A DNA stretch of 64,000 nucleotides from Montifringilla adamsi (lineage: Eukaryota; Chordata; Aves; Passeriformes; Passeridae): positions 4,571,642-4,635,641 of the forward strand of contig JAGGNK010006559.1 of the NCBI GenBank assembly GCA_017590115.1, given 5' to 3'. The notes below the pieces were generated by a model. It saw only the letters and a program-made list of their open reading frames with translations, was not told the origin of the DNA and made no database searches. Of the stretch, positions 38,211-51,246 are shown in pieces (the first letter of the stretch is position 1; every line of letters starts with the position of its first letter). Made by a program: the position numbers and the translations under genes.

Positions 38211-39258
38211 TGTCAGTCTGATTTGGACGCTGTGGAAGCTCACGGAGCAGACCATCTTGAGTGCCATGACACATGCAGGACAACCTGGGGATCATCCAGA
38301 ATGGGCTTGTTAAACACAGGTCCTGATTGCCTAACCCAGTCTCCTTCTATGAAAAGATGATCTGCTTAGTGGATTAGAGGAAGGCTGTGGATATTGTCTA
38401 TCTAGAGTTTTGTAAAGCTTTTGATACTGTTTCCTACTCTTTCCTATTCTTGCAGAGTAACTGACTTCCCATGGATGAAGATGGGTGCTCACATCTTCAC
38501 CAGCTTCACTGCCCTTCTATCAAGACCAGATGCTGGGTCCTGCACTCCCTGCAGAACTACAGGCTGGGACAGCGTGGCTGGAAACCACCCTGGGGCAAAA
38601 GATCCTTTGGGAGCTGGTCAACAGTGGCTGAACAGGCACTAGTGTGTGCTCAGGTGGTCAAGAAGGCCGATGGCATCCTGGCCTCTATCAGCAATAGTGT
38701 GGCCACCAGGACCAAGGCAGTGATTGTCCCCCCCTGTACTCGGCACTGGTGAGGCCACACCTCGAATCCTGTGTCAGTTCTGGGCCGCTCAGTTCAGGAA
38801 GGACATTGAGGTGCTGGAGTGTGTCCAGAGAAGGGCAATGGAGCTGGTGAAGGGTCTGGAGAACAAGTCCTGTGAGGAGCAGCTGAGGGAGCTGGGGGTT
38901 AAACCTGGAGAAAAGGAGCCTCACGACAGACCTCATTTTTCTTTACAACTAACAGAAAGGAAGTAGTAATGAGGTGGTGGTCAGCCTCTTCTCCAAAATA
39001 CTAATCAAAAGGTAAAGAAGAAATGCCCTCAAGTTGTTCCAGGGGAGTTTTAGTAAAACTTCTTCACGAAAAGAGTTGTCAGGCATTGGAACAGGCTGCC
39101 CAGGGAAGTGGTGGTCACCTCCCTGGAGGTGTTTAAAAGGTGTGTAGACATGGCACTTGGGAACGTGGCTTAGTGTTGGACTTGGCAATGCTGTATTAAC
39201 AGTTGGACTCAATGATCTTGAAGGTCTTTTCCAACCTTAATGATTCTATGATTCTGTC
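38211..39258 (+). mobile_element. CR1 LINE, plus strand, internally deleted
   Basis: Sense-strand CR1. The 5' part (38211-38432) reads through the 'CATCTTGAGTGCCATGACAC', 'AGGACAACCTGGGGATC' and 'GTCTCCTTCTATG' blocks to 'TTTGATACTGTTTCC', equivalent to the start of the catalytic palm. Shortly after, at about 38510, it jumps to a much later region ('GATGCTGGGTCCTGCACT', 'GTGGTCAAGAAGGCCGATGG', 'ACTCGGCACTGGTGAGGCC'). The residues between, including the expected YxDD region, are missing. The 3' UTR is well preserved ('AACAGGCTGCCCAGGGAAGT', 'GGTGTTTAAAAGGTGTGTAG', 'GTTGGACTCAATGATCTTG'), ending in CCTTAATGATTCTATGATTCTGT at 39258, a textbook octamer tail. Inactive copy. Its tail is closer to consensus than the other copies here, so it is probably one of the younger insertions. 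Confidence 0.95.
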
Positions 39259-41917
39259 ATAAGTGAGTCTGAAATTTCAATTTTTATTTCAAATAACCAT
39301 TTGCTCCAAGTGTTTCAACAGAGGTTCTTGTCTTCAACAGGAAAAAAAAAAAAAAGCTTTGGGTGAATAGTGAAACCAATCATGAGTTTATTTGCAACTT
39401 TTTAACAGCCATTTGCTCAATATGGCCTCTGGCACAGCATATGCAACATCCAGTGAAAAGTGCTTGTACTGAGGAACTAGCAGCAACTGTTCTGACAAAT
39501 ATTTACCCTTACGTGTTGCCTCATCTTTCTAGCCAACATCCTTGTTACCAGCTCCTCAACAAACTGGAATGAAACTGTCTGAAATGCCATCAGATCCAGA
39601 TGAAAGCAATCATGAACATCTTACTGGGTCAAACTGAATGTAAAAAAGAATACTAAAACCAGTATTATATTCAATTAAGTTAGTATTGCTGCATGTAACG
39701 GATTTCTTGCTATGCTTGTTTCAACACCAAATTTTATTTACCTTCTCTCCAGCTTTTCAAGATGTATCCCAGGCTGTCAGATTGACAATGCTAAATTACT
39801 TTGTACTAAAAATTGTAGGGAGGAATCTGGAGGTTTTGGTGACTGGGCAGAGGACAGGTGGTACATCTGGCATATGGTGAAAAATATGGGAGGTGGTTTG
39901 GGAATGTAATAAGTGCATATTAGCTGGATGTTTCTGTTAGAGTATTCAGAAGCAAAACATTTAATGATGCTGACATTTAAATTGTGATAATTAGATTTCC
40001 TAGTTAGCACCACATTGAGAAGAATAGGAACAGTTTATATACTACTCAGAGCTGTTATTTCAGACTGTCTACAAACTTGGATTGGCAAGAATGACCTGGT
40101 TCGCATTCTATTTATAAATGAGTTTTATTTTGGCATTAATGAAAGCTTAGCTTTTGGATCACAGTCCTCTTCTATTATGTGGCTCTGTGAGGATGGGAAT
40201 CACAAAAGGCTTGCTTCCAGCCAAGCTTGGATCTCCTCTAGTGAGATAGCCACACAAGGCATTACCTCTGCAAATACTGGTCTGCAAATATGGCCAGGAC
40301 ACCTCCCTTTCAAGGGGAGGCAGGTTATCTAGGTTTCTTAGAAGGTACACTGGGCATTTGAATAGAGAACAATTTCTTTGCAAAAGAGTTGTGGGAGAAG
40401 CAGAGTAAAGGCTTGCCATTACTTGGCAAATCCAAGCAATTTGTCCCCTTGCTGGCAGAGGTTTGCTACACGAGGCAGAACAGAGAGCTCCCCCCACCAT
40501 GACACAGACTGACAGTCTCCATCTGACAGCCAGTTTTGCTGCCTTGCACAGTAACTGTGGGGCAGCAACCCACGTACAAAAACATCTTCTACCAGCTGAC
40601 TTTTCCCCCCCTTCAGAGTTTTCACAACAGAACAGCTTTGGTGGATGGGATGAGGAAATAATCTACTTTCCTCTTCATTTTAAGAAATATTATGATCATC
40701 CTCTTCTTTCTCTCCTGTGGGCAGGGGACTGGCCTCACTATTAAATGTTCTTTTGACTTGACAATTGAATTATTTCTGTTTAGATGTCCCTGTCACAGCT
40801 TTGGGGGAGGCACCTTGTCTTCTGAAATGCTGCCTGCAGCCAGCTTACTCCACAGCCAGGTATGGAGTGGTCAAGTCAAAACCGTGTAAGCAGGGAGCTC
40901 ATCAACTTGCTGTGGGTGCTCCTGCCAGCTGAAGGGGCAGAAACCCCTGCCTGGGATTGAAGGTAAGAAGGAGTGTTAAAGGAGGTGCATCTGAGGAAGT
41001 GTCAAGACTGAGGGAGGAACAATTTGTGGGAGAAGACGGCTAGAGTAGGACTGGAGAGGGAGAATAATTGCACATGGGATAAATATTGGGACACTGGGGT
41101 GTGTGGAAGAGATGGATGGATGAAAGACCAAATTATATGGGTAAGAGCAAAGTAAGAGAGATCATGGAGACAGACAGTCTGTAGTCACTGGGGCGTTCTG
41201 CCCTTCAGGAAGCCAGGTTGATCCCAGGAGCACTTCCACCCTTTCTGCTGTTGGTCGATATCTCAGAAATCCAATAACAACGTGTGAATCTCACCTTCCC
41301 TCATTTCTAAATGGCTGGCTTGCAATCTAGCACAACCCCCCCACTATTCCAGAAGCAAAAGTGATCAGGAAGCCAAGATTTATGCTGTACTTGTGAGTAT
41401 AAACAATGCTGCTGCTAAAGTTCAAATGATGCATGCCTGTTTTTTGAGGAAATCATTAAGCCCTCCGGAACAATTCCAAATGAGCCTTTATTAAAGGAAA
41501 AAAATAAAGAAAAAAAGTACTTTAAAGAAAAGCACTCAAAATTCAAGAATATCATACCAAGTTAACAGAGACTCAGAATACTCTCCATGTATGTGCTTCC
41601 TTTGAGAGGGTTTAATTACGTGATCATGCTATATTTCATCCACATGACCTTTGCCTGATCCCACACACTCAGGGCAATGAGTCTTTAATTTTTTTTGCTG
41701 CTCTGTTCTGTAGCAAAACTTGTATTTTGCTCCACAGTAATTAAGTGTATTTATAGAGCTGTAGTAGGTTAACAGAGGAACAATCTGAGGAAAAGAAGAA
41801 GGGAGGAATAACTTGATGAGTAACTAATCACTCATAAAATTCTTGTAGTGACAATTCCTACAGGGATTTCTGAATTTGTGAACTACCTCACTGTAGGGTT
41901 TTTTGGGATTTTTTAGG

Positions 41918-41941
41918 TTGTTGTTGTTGTTGTTGTTGTTG
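41918..41941 (+). repeat. (TTG)8 microsatellite
   Basis: Eight perfect TTG units followed by T5-G, preceded by a T/G-rich lead-in from about 41898. Gives a spurious poly-glutamine stretch when read on the minus strand. Confidence 0.93.
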
Positions 41942-43038
41942 TTTTTGAACCGGAACAACTTGGTCATTATTTACTTTATCTGGTATATAAGGGGTATAAT
42001 TCCATAGCAGCCTTCCCCTTGGAGGAAGCCCTAAGGTGGCCTTTGGACCTGTACTACAGTTCGTTTTCATGCAACTTTCAGGGTGTGAAGATTGCATAAC
42101 TTTGGACCTGCTGTCAGATCTGGCCAGTGGCGAGTATGTGATCTGAGACAGACTCCCCCAGCCCACATTCACACTCACACCCACAGTTGCTCAGTCACAT
42201 GAGCACTCAAGCCCCGTTTCTCCAGGCCAAAGGGATTCATTCCCCATATGGCAGCTTGCAGGTTTTTTTTTTTTCCGGTATATTCAGCATTAGATTTGCT
42301 CAGAAAGGTTTGAGTCCTGCATTTGTGAAGCCTTATCCTGGATTCCTGGGCAGGGAATGCCTGACCACATAAAAAGAGCTGGTGCTGCCAAGCCAAGTTT
42401 GCAAGCGAGGGAGGCCCCAAAATGCAGCCTGTGAATCCCTGCTGGGTGAGGATCACCAGCTGCACAGCCTTTAAAACCAAGTGCACTGTTTCAGCAGAAG
42501 GAATACCTCTGACCTTACACATTCCCTCGAGCTCAGAGTGTCTGCAACAGGCAATTTGCTCACGGTGTGGAAGCTTATCAGCAGGCAACTAATTCAGCTT
42601 TCCTCCACTGGGATAATAAATTCTATTTACTTACCTGTTATCAGCAACAATAGTTGTTTAGAAGGAATGAGACGGAACATGATTGATTAGTTCTTTCTCC
42701 AGCTCCTTGTGGATCCAAGGTTATTTTTTTCATCCATCATGCCACATTAAAACAAGCACGATTTCTTTCAAGGTAGCAGGGTGGCTATCATGGTAACGGA
42801 GTGGATTATTCAGTGACGTGTTCAGCAAGAGTAGCTGTTTTTCTCCCATCTTCACTGCAACATGCATACAAGATTTCTAAGGCTACCGTATGCTTACAGC
42901 TTTTTCTCCCATACTTTATTTAGACAGGAAAACCTGTTGGTTTCTGTATAAATTTCAGTGTCTAGAAATAAACTGCAATCCTTTGAACAGGAGTTCAGAT
43001 ATATCTCGTTGCTAGAAGCAAATAATTAAAGGAGAGCT

Positions 43039-43055
43039 ATTTATTTATTTATTTA
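43039..43055 (+). repeat. (ATTT)n tetranucleotide run
   Basis: About four ATTT units in AT-rich sequence. Confidence 0.8.
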
Positions 43056-46000
43056 CTTCCTTATCCTTTATCTGTATGGGCAAACAATGAATTTTCTCTT
43101 TTGCTTTTACTGAAAAGTCTCTTACCAGGGCTTAGGTCCTCTCTTCTCCCCCGGGCATTCTCTTCATGGAGCTGCAGCTGGTCAAAATAGAGCCAGCAGA
43201 GCTGCAGCCATGCCCTTGCTTATTTGCTTGCAATTAAAGTCTGTCGTTTTACAATAGACAATATGATTTCCCACTTGCAACAGGTGGTGGAGCAAATGCA
43301 ATCCAGACAGGCACTCACCCAGCACAGCAGCTGTGGCTCTATCTCCCCTGGGACATGCCATGAAAAAGTCAATACACATACAAGGCATGTTTTTTTTCCT
43401 AAAAACTGTGTGCTTGGGTAGGGACAACTTACACTTTCCTTGCTCTGACCTCGCCCATTGTTCTCCACCCATAATGTTCACACTCTACCATAAGTCAAGC
43501 CAAGGCTCCCTCTGCCACTCAGCATGGATCAGCACATCAGTGCTGAAGATGAAGGCAAACCCTCCTGCATCAAGGTGGAGGGATTGGGGTTTTTTTCCCC
43601 AACAAGTGTTAAGTGATGGGAGCTCTGTGGGCCATTACTTTTGGCAGTCAGATTGTGAAGGGGTAGCACCAATCCCATCACCCTCCAAGTCTTTTGTCTT
43701 TCTTTTCTGCCTTTGCTGCCCTAAAAGCTCATTGTTCATTCATCTGTCTCATGGACTAGGAAAATTGGGGAGATAAGAGAGGGAGGCAGGGAGGGTAGGA
43801 AGGCATGCAGATGGTCACAGGGCAGATAGCCTAAGTGGTGCAGCTATATTCTCCCTTTTTAGAAACACCAAATGTATGCCGTCTCTTTCTGTCTGGCACT
43901 CATAAAGGTCTCATCTTGCCATTCCTGATCACCAACAGGCATTGTGGAAGAATACTGACATTTAGACTTTCATAACATGTCCATATTGTGTGGGATTTCA
44001 CATGGAGAAAGAAGACCTATGGGGTAGTTCTTGCTTTGAGTGATGGAGGATTACTGCTCTGTGTGGAGGAAAGGTGAGTGTATTATGCAAGAGCCCCATT
44101 AAAAAACACAAAATGACAAAAGATAAATGACTGTGAATGAACTAGACTAAAGCACTTGAGAGCTCAGCTCAGTTTTCAGCTGAACTAACAGTAAAAACAT
44201 TTTTAACAGATTTAATTTTAATAAAGTGAAAGGAGTGACAGGAGTCTGTGGGGAAAATTAAAGAAATGCAGCTGAAGAGGAAACCTGCTGCTGCACTGGC
44301 TTCATCACTCCTTGCACTAATCCATTCCCCCCTGCACTGTTGAGGAGGGAGAGGAAGAACCTGGCTTTGCAGCCAAAGCTGACCTGCCACACTTAGAGTC
44401 CAGGGGATCAGCACTCGTGCACGCCAAGAACAGCACTACCCAAAGCCATATAATGAATGTTGGACAACAAACATGGAACTGCCCAGGATGTCCCTTCACA
44501 CAAGGTGCCAGAGCAAGCAGGCAGTCACATGGACATGGGCTGTCAACTTCAACCCCTTCAGGCTGAATCCAGAGCACCAAGCTGGGGTGTGGAGGAAGCC
44601 ACGCACTCCCTGGCAGGAAACCAGCTGCTCCTGCTTTAGCATCTGGGCCCCCTGGGGTTTTCCTTGGGGATTGCCATGGCAAGCCACAGCAAGACTGCAT
44701 TAGGTTTTCAGGACTGAGCTCTTAGTCCATCCTGCTTAATGAAATCAGCTCCTTGCAGCAATAGCAGTCCCCAAACCCAGGGAGATCTTCATGTCAAAGG
44801 GATTCCAGGGTATTACTCTGACATACTAAAATAATTGGCTGTAATGGGAATGCTGAAAGAGATGATGCCAAAGTGACTGTCATGAATGCTGAATAAATAT
44901 TGTAGAAAAAAATGACTTCACATAATCAAAATTATAGGCATTTCTGTTTGAAGGTGTAAACATACATTTTCCAAATGAAGCTTTTATTATGGTCTTTAAA
45001 AATAAACCTTTCCTTTATACCTATAAAAATATAAGAAAGTACTTGACTTGATACAAAATACTTTTAAATGCTGTCCCAAAGTCATAATTTCTGAGCAGTT
45101 TGCACTGAAGATGTAATATCTTGGTATTCTGAGAAATAGAAAATCAGAAATACTAGAATGATAGTGATCCTACCCTAAGGAAAAATTAGTCCTTAGATTT
45201 TAGTAAAAATCTACTTTTTTTCCTTGTTATTTATAGTAACAGTTCTATTTTCAAGTTCTCATGCTGAGAAATATGAATGAAATCAGCTTTGGTTTTGTTG
45301 CTTTTTCTGTAAAGAGATGTGACTTAGGACCTCTGGTACAAATGGTGTTTCACATGTTTCTGAATCTGTGAGATTCAGAAATGTCCGGACATATCCTGAT
45401 AATTAAAAGTAGATACAAAAATAAAGGTATGTCTACAAAATAACAAGTTTTCCCAAATTACCCTCACAGATTTTAAACATTCATTTCGGAAAAAATGCCT
45501 TAGCAGTACCTTTGTTAAATGAGTTGACAGTATAAGCCAGACTAAATCCAGACACAAAGAGATATTAAGTACAAATATTTCTATTGCTATTAAGTAGCAG
45601 AGACCCTCCACCTATATCTGCATTTGGCCCCCAGTTACTAAAGTAATTGTGCACATTAAAAGATTAAGCCTTTTGAAAGCTGCAATCATGTTCTGCCAAT
45701 TTATTCTATACTGTTATATTTTTAATGAGGTCATTTACTGGAGGGTTTTGGGACAAAATCCAGACTATTTACAGATTGGCATGGATTGCCAAGAACAATT
45801 GTACATAAAAATAAAGTCTATGACTTTTTCATACAGGGAAAACTGAAATCTGTAAACTCATTTTAAATTAAAAGATCCTTGGTCTGGGAGATGCATGATA
45901 TATTCCAAATCTAATTAATGATTACTGATTTTTTTACTAGATTTATCCATTTTTGAGCAGTTTTCAAGTATTATTTTTTGCTGTTAAATACAGTGGGCCT

Positions 46001-49000
46001 GATTATCACGAACAATGAGTTTCTGTCCCCTTCTGACAGCTCAAGAATCCCTGAAAGTGAGCAAAACTGGCAAGAGAATTTTGCAATTATTTTTCATGCT
46101 CCCATAATTTCAGAACAAATCCATTATAAGTGAGAATAAAGGCAGCTTTTCTTCTTAGAAGAGAACAGGTATATTCTTTGCACTGGAGCCTTATATGTCT
46201 TCAGCTTTGGCTTTTGCACTGGCTTAGCTGGGCAGATAAACACTCTCTACAAAGAGGAGTGCTTGAAGGTTATGTTTACAATTCTAGCTCAGTTAGCATC
46301 TGTCAGCAGACAAAGTATCCTAAAATATTTCTAAGTCCTCCGAGAGATGAGCTGTGTCTTTGTTCCATTATTTTATTTCTGTGCTAGTAATAATGGTCTG
46401 AAATACAAAGGTCACTGACTCTCCAAAAATTCACGCTTTAGTGTGACTATTCATGTTATGCCAGTTCAAGTCTGTATCCACAACCTCATAAATGAGGGTC
46501 ACTATTGAGACAAAAGTAGACCCTCTTAACTACTTCTATCTGACTCTCCAGATTTTCATTTAATTTATATAAAGTGAAATTAAGCTCGGGCTTTAAGGTT
46601 AATGGTGGAATCTTGAGTGGAATAATTTTAGTCCAGACACTCTGTGTCATCCCTATTATAACAACAGAATTCAAGGCTTTTTGTTTTATCTGTCTCTACA
46701 TCCTAAGATTTTCTTGAAGGGGAGCTTGAGTTCAGCTAGCAGGTTTAAATTGACATCTAATTTCATGCTGATAATGTGTGTCTCTGCCTATTCACAGGTT
46801 TGGATGTTAATCAGTTATTTCAGTACCTAAAAATTCCTCTCAAATTGATTAACATGTTTCCAAACTTATTTTATGCCATGCCTATTAACCAGCTATGCTC
46901 CATTGTGACCTGCTAAAATCTTCAGCAAGAAAAACAAAACTGAAGGATAAAGAAAACTGTGAAGAAAAGTAATGATGAGAGCTGTGTGCTGTTCTCTGTT
47001 AGCACAGGGGGGGTTGATGAACCATCCATAGCTGTTTAAGCAGGCAGTGTCGATAGAAGGATTGGCTCTGGTGCCTGTGCAGCATTGACTGGTAGAAAGT
47101 AAATCTTTGCTACTGCTTGCAGTGCAATGCCTAAGGCACAGTGCTGTATCATAATGGGGAATTAGAGCCAGACTATGAAAAGCCTTGTTGCCTGCAACTA
47201 ATCTGCAGGATGACAGCATTTTTAAAAATGGATAAATGCTACCTGAGCGAAGTGGGGGAAATTGCAGTATCAGAGAAGACACAGAATATTTCCCATCTGC
47301 AACAGAAGATATATCTCACAGTGCTCAATGCATTGGCTGTTGTAATCATACTCAGTACAGCATGGGATTGTTTTACGTGGTTGATTTGCTGTTATCTTTA
47401 ATTAGCCACAATTCTGTCTTTTTGAACATTAAATGAGTTTGGTTTAAGAATTCTAATTGTAAAAGTCTCTCAAATTAACAGAATGGAAAAAAACCCCATT
47501 CATAATGAACTGAATTTTAAATGACAATAAGCTGTTACAGGGAACAGAACAAACGTGTGCAGGAAAATGATTAAACTGCACAGAGTTCTCCATGCTGTAC
47601 CACATTCTCCTGCCTTCCCCATTTTGGTTACTCTTCTAGGCTCTTTCAAGCTCACAGCTTTCCTCATCTACATCCACAGTCAGTTTGTTTCAGTGGAGAC
47701 AACTCCTGAGCTTCAGCCACCCAGTCAGGGGAAGGATATAAGCAGACTCAGAATTTAGATCATAATTTTCAAAGGCTAGAGTGACTGGAAGATTTTCTGC
47801 CACTTAATATAGAAATGGGTGTAATCTTCCAGAAGAAATTTCACTCTCCCACAGCCTTGTCTTGAATCTTCTGTCAAAGGAAATGGGCTTATATATTGCT
47901 AAAATATCTTGAGCAGCTTTTGACACTTCAAAGCATCAATGTGCACAGCACAACGTGGACTAGCTAACACTTCCAAAGTGACTGTACACTGAGGTTCACA
48001 CTGCTTTAGAGACAGACAAAATTCTTCCAAAACAGATGTCAAAACTGACACAGCAACCATTCTGCTGTGCACTCTGGCTGTCGCATTTCTTAAACCTGCC
48101 ACAGGGCAACTATCAGCATACTTTCTGTTCAATACATGTATTTGCAGCTCTTTCACGATGCATTAGAAAGCTACCTCTGTGAAGCCAAGAGGACATGTGA
48201 ATGTATTTTCTTTTTCCACAAAGCTATGTTCTTTGAAAGGTTAACCCACCTTACTAAACTGTACAAACATTATTTCACTTCTATTGACACTCTTTTCAGA
48301 CCATGAAATGACTTGAGTTTTAATCTACTTTTTTTAATACTGAACGGAACAGAATAATTTAATAAGCTTCACACACAGAGGTATTTCAAAAACATGTTTT
48401 CCAAAGCTTATGAAGTTGCAAGGGGGAAAGATGTGTCACAAAGGAGCTGTTATTGCTGAGGTAAATACAGTTCTGTTTACTGGGCTGCTACTAGTTTGTT
48501 GGGTTTTTAATTCCAAGATATGTGAAGAGACCATGGCACAGGTTTCATGCAGGAGAAGCTTCATGCTTCTTGCATTGAGAATAGTAAGCTTATATGGCCT
48601 GATTATCTTTTCTTACAGGGGAAAAAAAACATTGCTATTAAAATAAAACTCTGAAAGGATGATTTCATTCTCAGCATATTATTCTTTACCCAAATATGAT
48701 GCATTGCCCACTTCACTTCTCATGGTGTGTGAAAGCAGAGGGCGGAGCCCCTAATAGGGCTGATGCTCACTGGTGCACTAAAAAATGTAGTGTCCAGTCT
48801 GCTACCACATAAAAGGAAAGTGTAGGCAGCAATTTGGTCAGGTCATTTTGCCATATGATTTACAGAATCAATTCTCCATACTGTGCCTAGGGGGAAATAA
48901 AAGGTCCCAACGTTCCTGAACATGTCTGTGGTTCTAGCTGCAGAAGCTGATGAAACACCATTATCACTGTCAACAGCATGCCCAGCTGAATAACCTGGCT

Positions 49001-49914
49001 GGTGGAACGAGGCAGGGGACCAGGTGCACAGAGGTCTCTGTTTTCAGCAGCTATAGGTCCCATGAGATGGTTCCCTCAAGGCTGTGTCCCCTCAGGGGAA
49101 CAAGATGTCCATCCAATACAAGTTCAGTGGCCACTTCTGTGCAAAACCAGAGTCATGGGGGAGGTCCTCCTTTCACGGGAGACCATGAAAGAGTACTGGG
49201 GCACCACTCTTGATCAGGATGCTCCTATTAAATGCTCCAAACTCAGGAAAAAAAAAATCATAACTATGGGACATGGTGATCCTGCTGGTAGAACTTGTCT
49301 TAATTTTTTTTTCACCTTGCATTTTTCTGGTGAGGGATTAACTTAGGGACAACATGCTTCAAATGGTCCTTCCAAATTCAGTAACATATTTGAACACGCA
49401 TTTGAGTGACACAGCTTTGCTCTGAGGATTTGACTATCTGCAGACTCTTGGGTTTCGTGGTTCATGAAATTGGTTCACATAGCAAAATATTAAGGATCTT
49501 GTATAAATTATACAGTCTACGTAGATTAGAAAAACGGCACACGGCATTAGCTAGTTGTTGCTTCATACTTAAAAGGAAAAAATAAAACCTTCAGCAGTTC
49601 AGACAGCTCTATGGTAAGCCTACAAGGAATTCAACCTCTTGAAGACCTGGCTGGTCAGATTTACCAGAATAACAACTTCAGTCTATATTAAAAAAAATTT
49701 CATGTACAACTGAGGCAACAAGGATTTTGTTTTTGACAAAACAGTGCTATCAATGGTGAAATCTGCAGCCCCTTCATTTTTTCTTCCTACCCTTTGGGCC
49801 AAGCATTCGGGCCTTACTAATCCTCAAACTGACAGCAGCAAGTGATCTTTTTGATAAGAAGAAAGACTGTCCCAGAGTAGCTGTCTATCAAAGGTTTCTG
49901 CTCAAGAGCCTGTG

Positions 49915-50424
49915 CCACGATGATCAGCACTGGTGAGGCCACTGCAGGAGTGCTGGATCCAGTTCTGGACTTCCCAGTATAAAAGCTAAATAAACATACT
50001 GGAGACTCCAGCAAAGTGCCACAAAGTTGAAGGACTGGATTATCCCTTTGAGAAAAGGCTGAGAGGGCTGGGGCTCCTCAGCCTAGAGAAGAATTCCTCC
50101 TCAACTCAGAGGAATCCCATCAATGTCTATCAACACCTGAGGGGATGGTGCCAGGAAGATGGAGCTGGGCTCTTTGCAGTGATGCCCAGTGACAGGACCA
50201 GAGGCAATGGGCACAATGTGAAATGCAGGAGGTTCTCTCTGAACAGCACAAAACACTTTTCTACTGTGAGGGTGATGAAGCACTGACCCAGGTTGTCCAG
50301 GGGGGTTGTGAGTTTTCCAGCCATTTGTGGAGTTTCAAAGGCCATAGGAACACAGTGCTGGGCAAATGGCTCCAAGCATCCTTGCTTGAGCAGGAAGGTC
50401 AGATCACAAGACTTCCAGAGGTCA
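49915..50424 (+). mobile_element. CR1 LINE 3' fragment, tail lost
   Basis: Sense-strand CR1. It begins near 'GATCAGCACTGGTGAGGCC' and continues through 'GGAGTGCTGGATCCAGTTCTGG', 'GAGAAAAGGCTGAGAGGGCTG' (50050-50072) and 'CTCAGCCTAGAGAAGAA'. The later blocks are 'CAGTGATGCCCAGTGACAGGA', 'AGAGGCAATGGGCACAA' and 'TACTGTGAGGGTGATGAAGCA'. It stops at 'CTTGCTTGAGCAGGAAGGTCAG' and 'CTTCCAGAGGTCA' (50424). The octamer tail expected next is missing. Order of blocks and UTR type match the 27-28 kb copy, so both belong to the same tail type. Frame broken; no coding capacity. The 5' truncation point near 49915 is approximate. Confidence 0.92.
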
Positions 50425-51076
50425 TACCCAAAATTTATAGACTAGTCTTGTTTTTTAGGTCCTGTGCAAATTTTTACATGTTGGTAAAATTTTGTATTAA
50501 ATTTCAGTCAGTGACTACTGAAGTACCAGTTGTAAGAATCATACCCCAGACCAGCATTCAGTTTGGGTGTAAAAACAGGGAAATTTTTGTCTTTCAGTCA
50601 TTATAAGTTTAATTGACTCATATCGTTAAAAAAGAAAGAAAGAAAAAAAGGGCTAATTCTTTATGTACTCTGTTGATTTGTGGTGTTTCATTAACATCCA
50701 TAGCTTCATGTGTCATGACAGAAGATTAAATAAAATGTATATTTAACAATGTTATATTTGTATTTTACTTGAAAAATTCCTTGCCAGTGTCTAGCCAAGG
50801 CAGTACATATCATCCACAAGACCTGCCTTGATGGATAGTAGAAAACACCAGACATTCTAGGAAATAGAGTTCTACGAGTAGTGCATGGATCTAACTGAAT
50901 CCTGTGCTAAATATGAAGATAATCGTACTTTCTAACAACTGCTTTACTGACTTTTTACATTTTTAGGGTCAGACTCTCTTAAAAAGAATTGCTATAGCTA
51001 CAACTATCCTATAAATTTGAGATATTTCTGGAACTGTAAAAAAAGCTAAAACTTTCCCACTTTGTCAAAAAAGGAA

Positions 51077-51156
51077 GGGGTTTTGTTGGGTTTTTTTGGT
51101 TGTTCTTCTTTTATTTGTTATTGTTTGTTTGGTTTTTGTTTTTGTTGGTTTTTTTA
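51077..51156 (+). repeat. T/G-rich low-complexity tract
   Basis: T runs broken by G, GG and GGG, with TTTG units. Same class as the 24250 tract. Confidence 0.85.
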
Positions 51157-51222
51157 ATGTAATGGCTTAAATCTGAAACCTGGAACAGGTATTTTAAATA
51201 TTGTTTCTTCCTGCAGCGAATT

Positions 51223-51246
51223 AAGAATTAATTCTAATTAATTCTT
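51223..51246. repeat. Perfect AT-rich inverted repeat
   Basis: AAGAATTAATT, loop CT, AATTAATTCTT: 11-bp arms with a two-base loop. A further partial repeat (CTTAATTCTAATAAG) follows at once. Could extrude as a cruciform; no element termini or target duplication were noticed around it. Confidence 0.92.

Larger units (their letters stand above)
39259..49914. other. Non-coding stretch, no gene recognised
   Basis: AT-rich DNA with a TTG microsatellite at 41918 and an ATTT run at 43039. Open frames of up to 147 codons (42175-42588 minus, 43333-43776 plus, 44317-44700 minus, 46893-47282 minus, 49002-49346 plus) overlap frames on the opposite strand and match nothing I know. GC-richer islets at about 42.3-42.6, 44.3-44.7 and 49.0-49.2 kb are not CpG-enriched. 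No exon, RNA gene or further repeat family identified. Confidence 0.5.

Noticed and set aside
41888..42184. Minus-strand frame with a poly-glutamine stretch
   Set aside because: The glutamines are the reverse reading of the (TTG)8 microsatellite.
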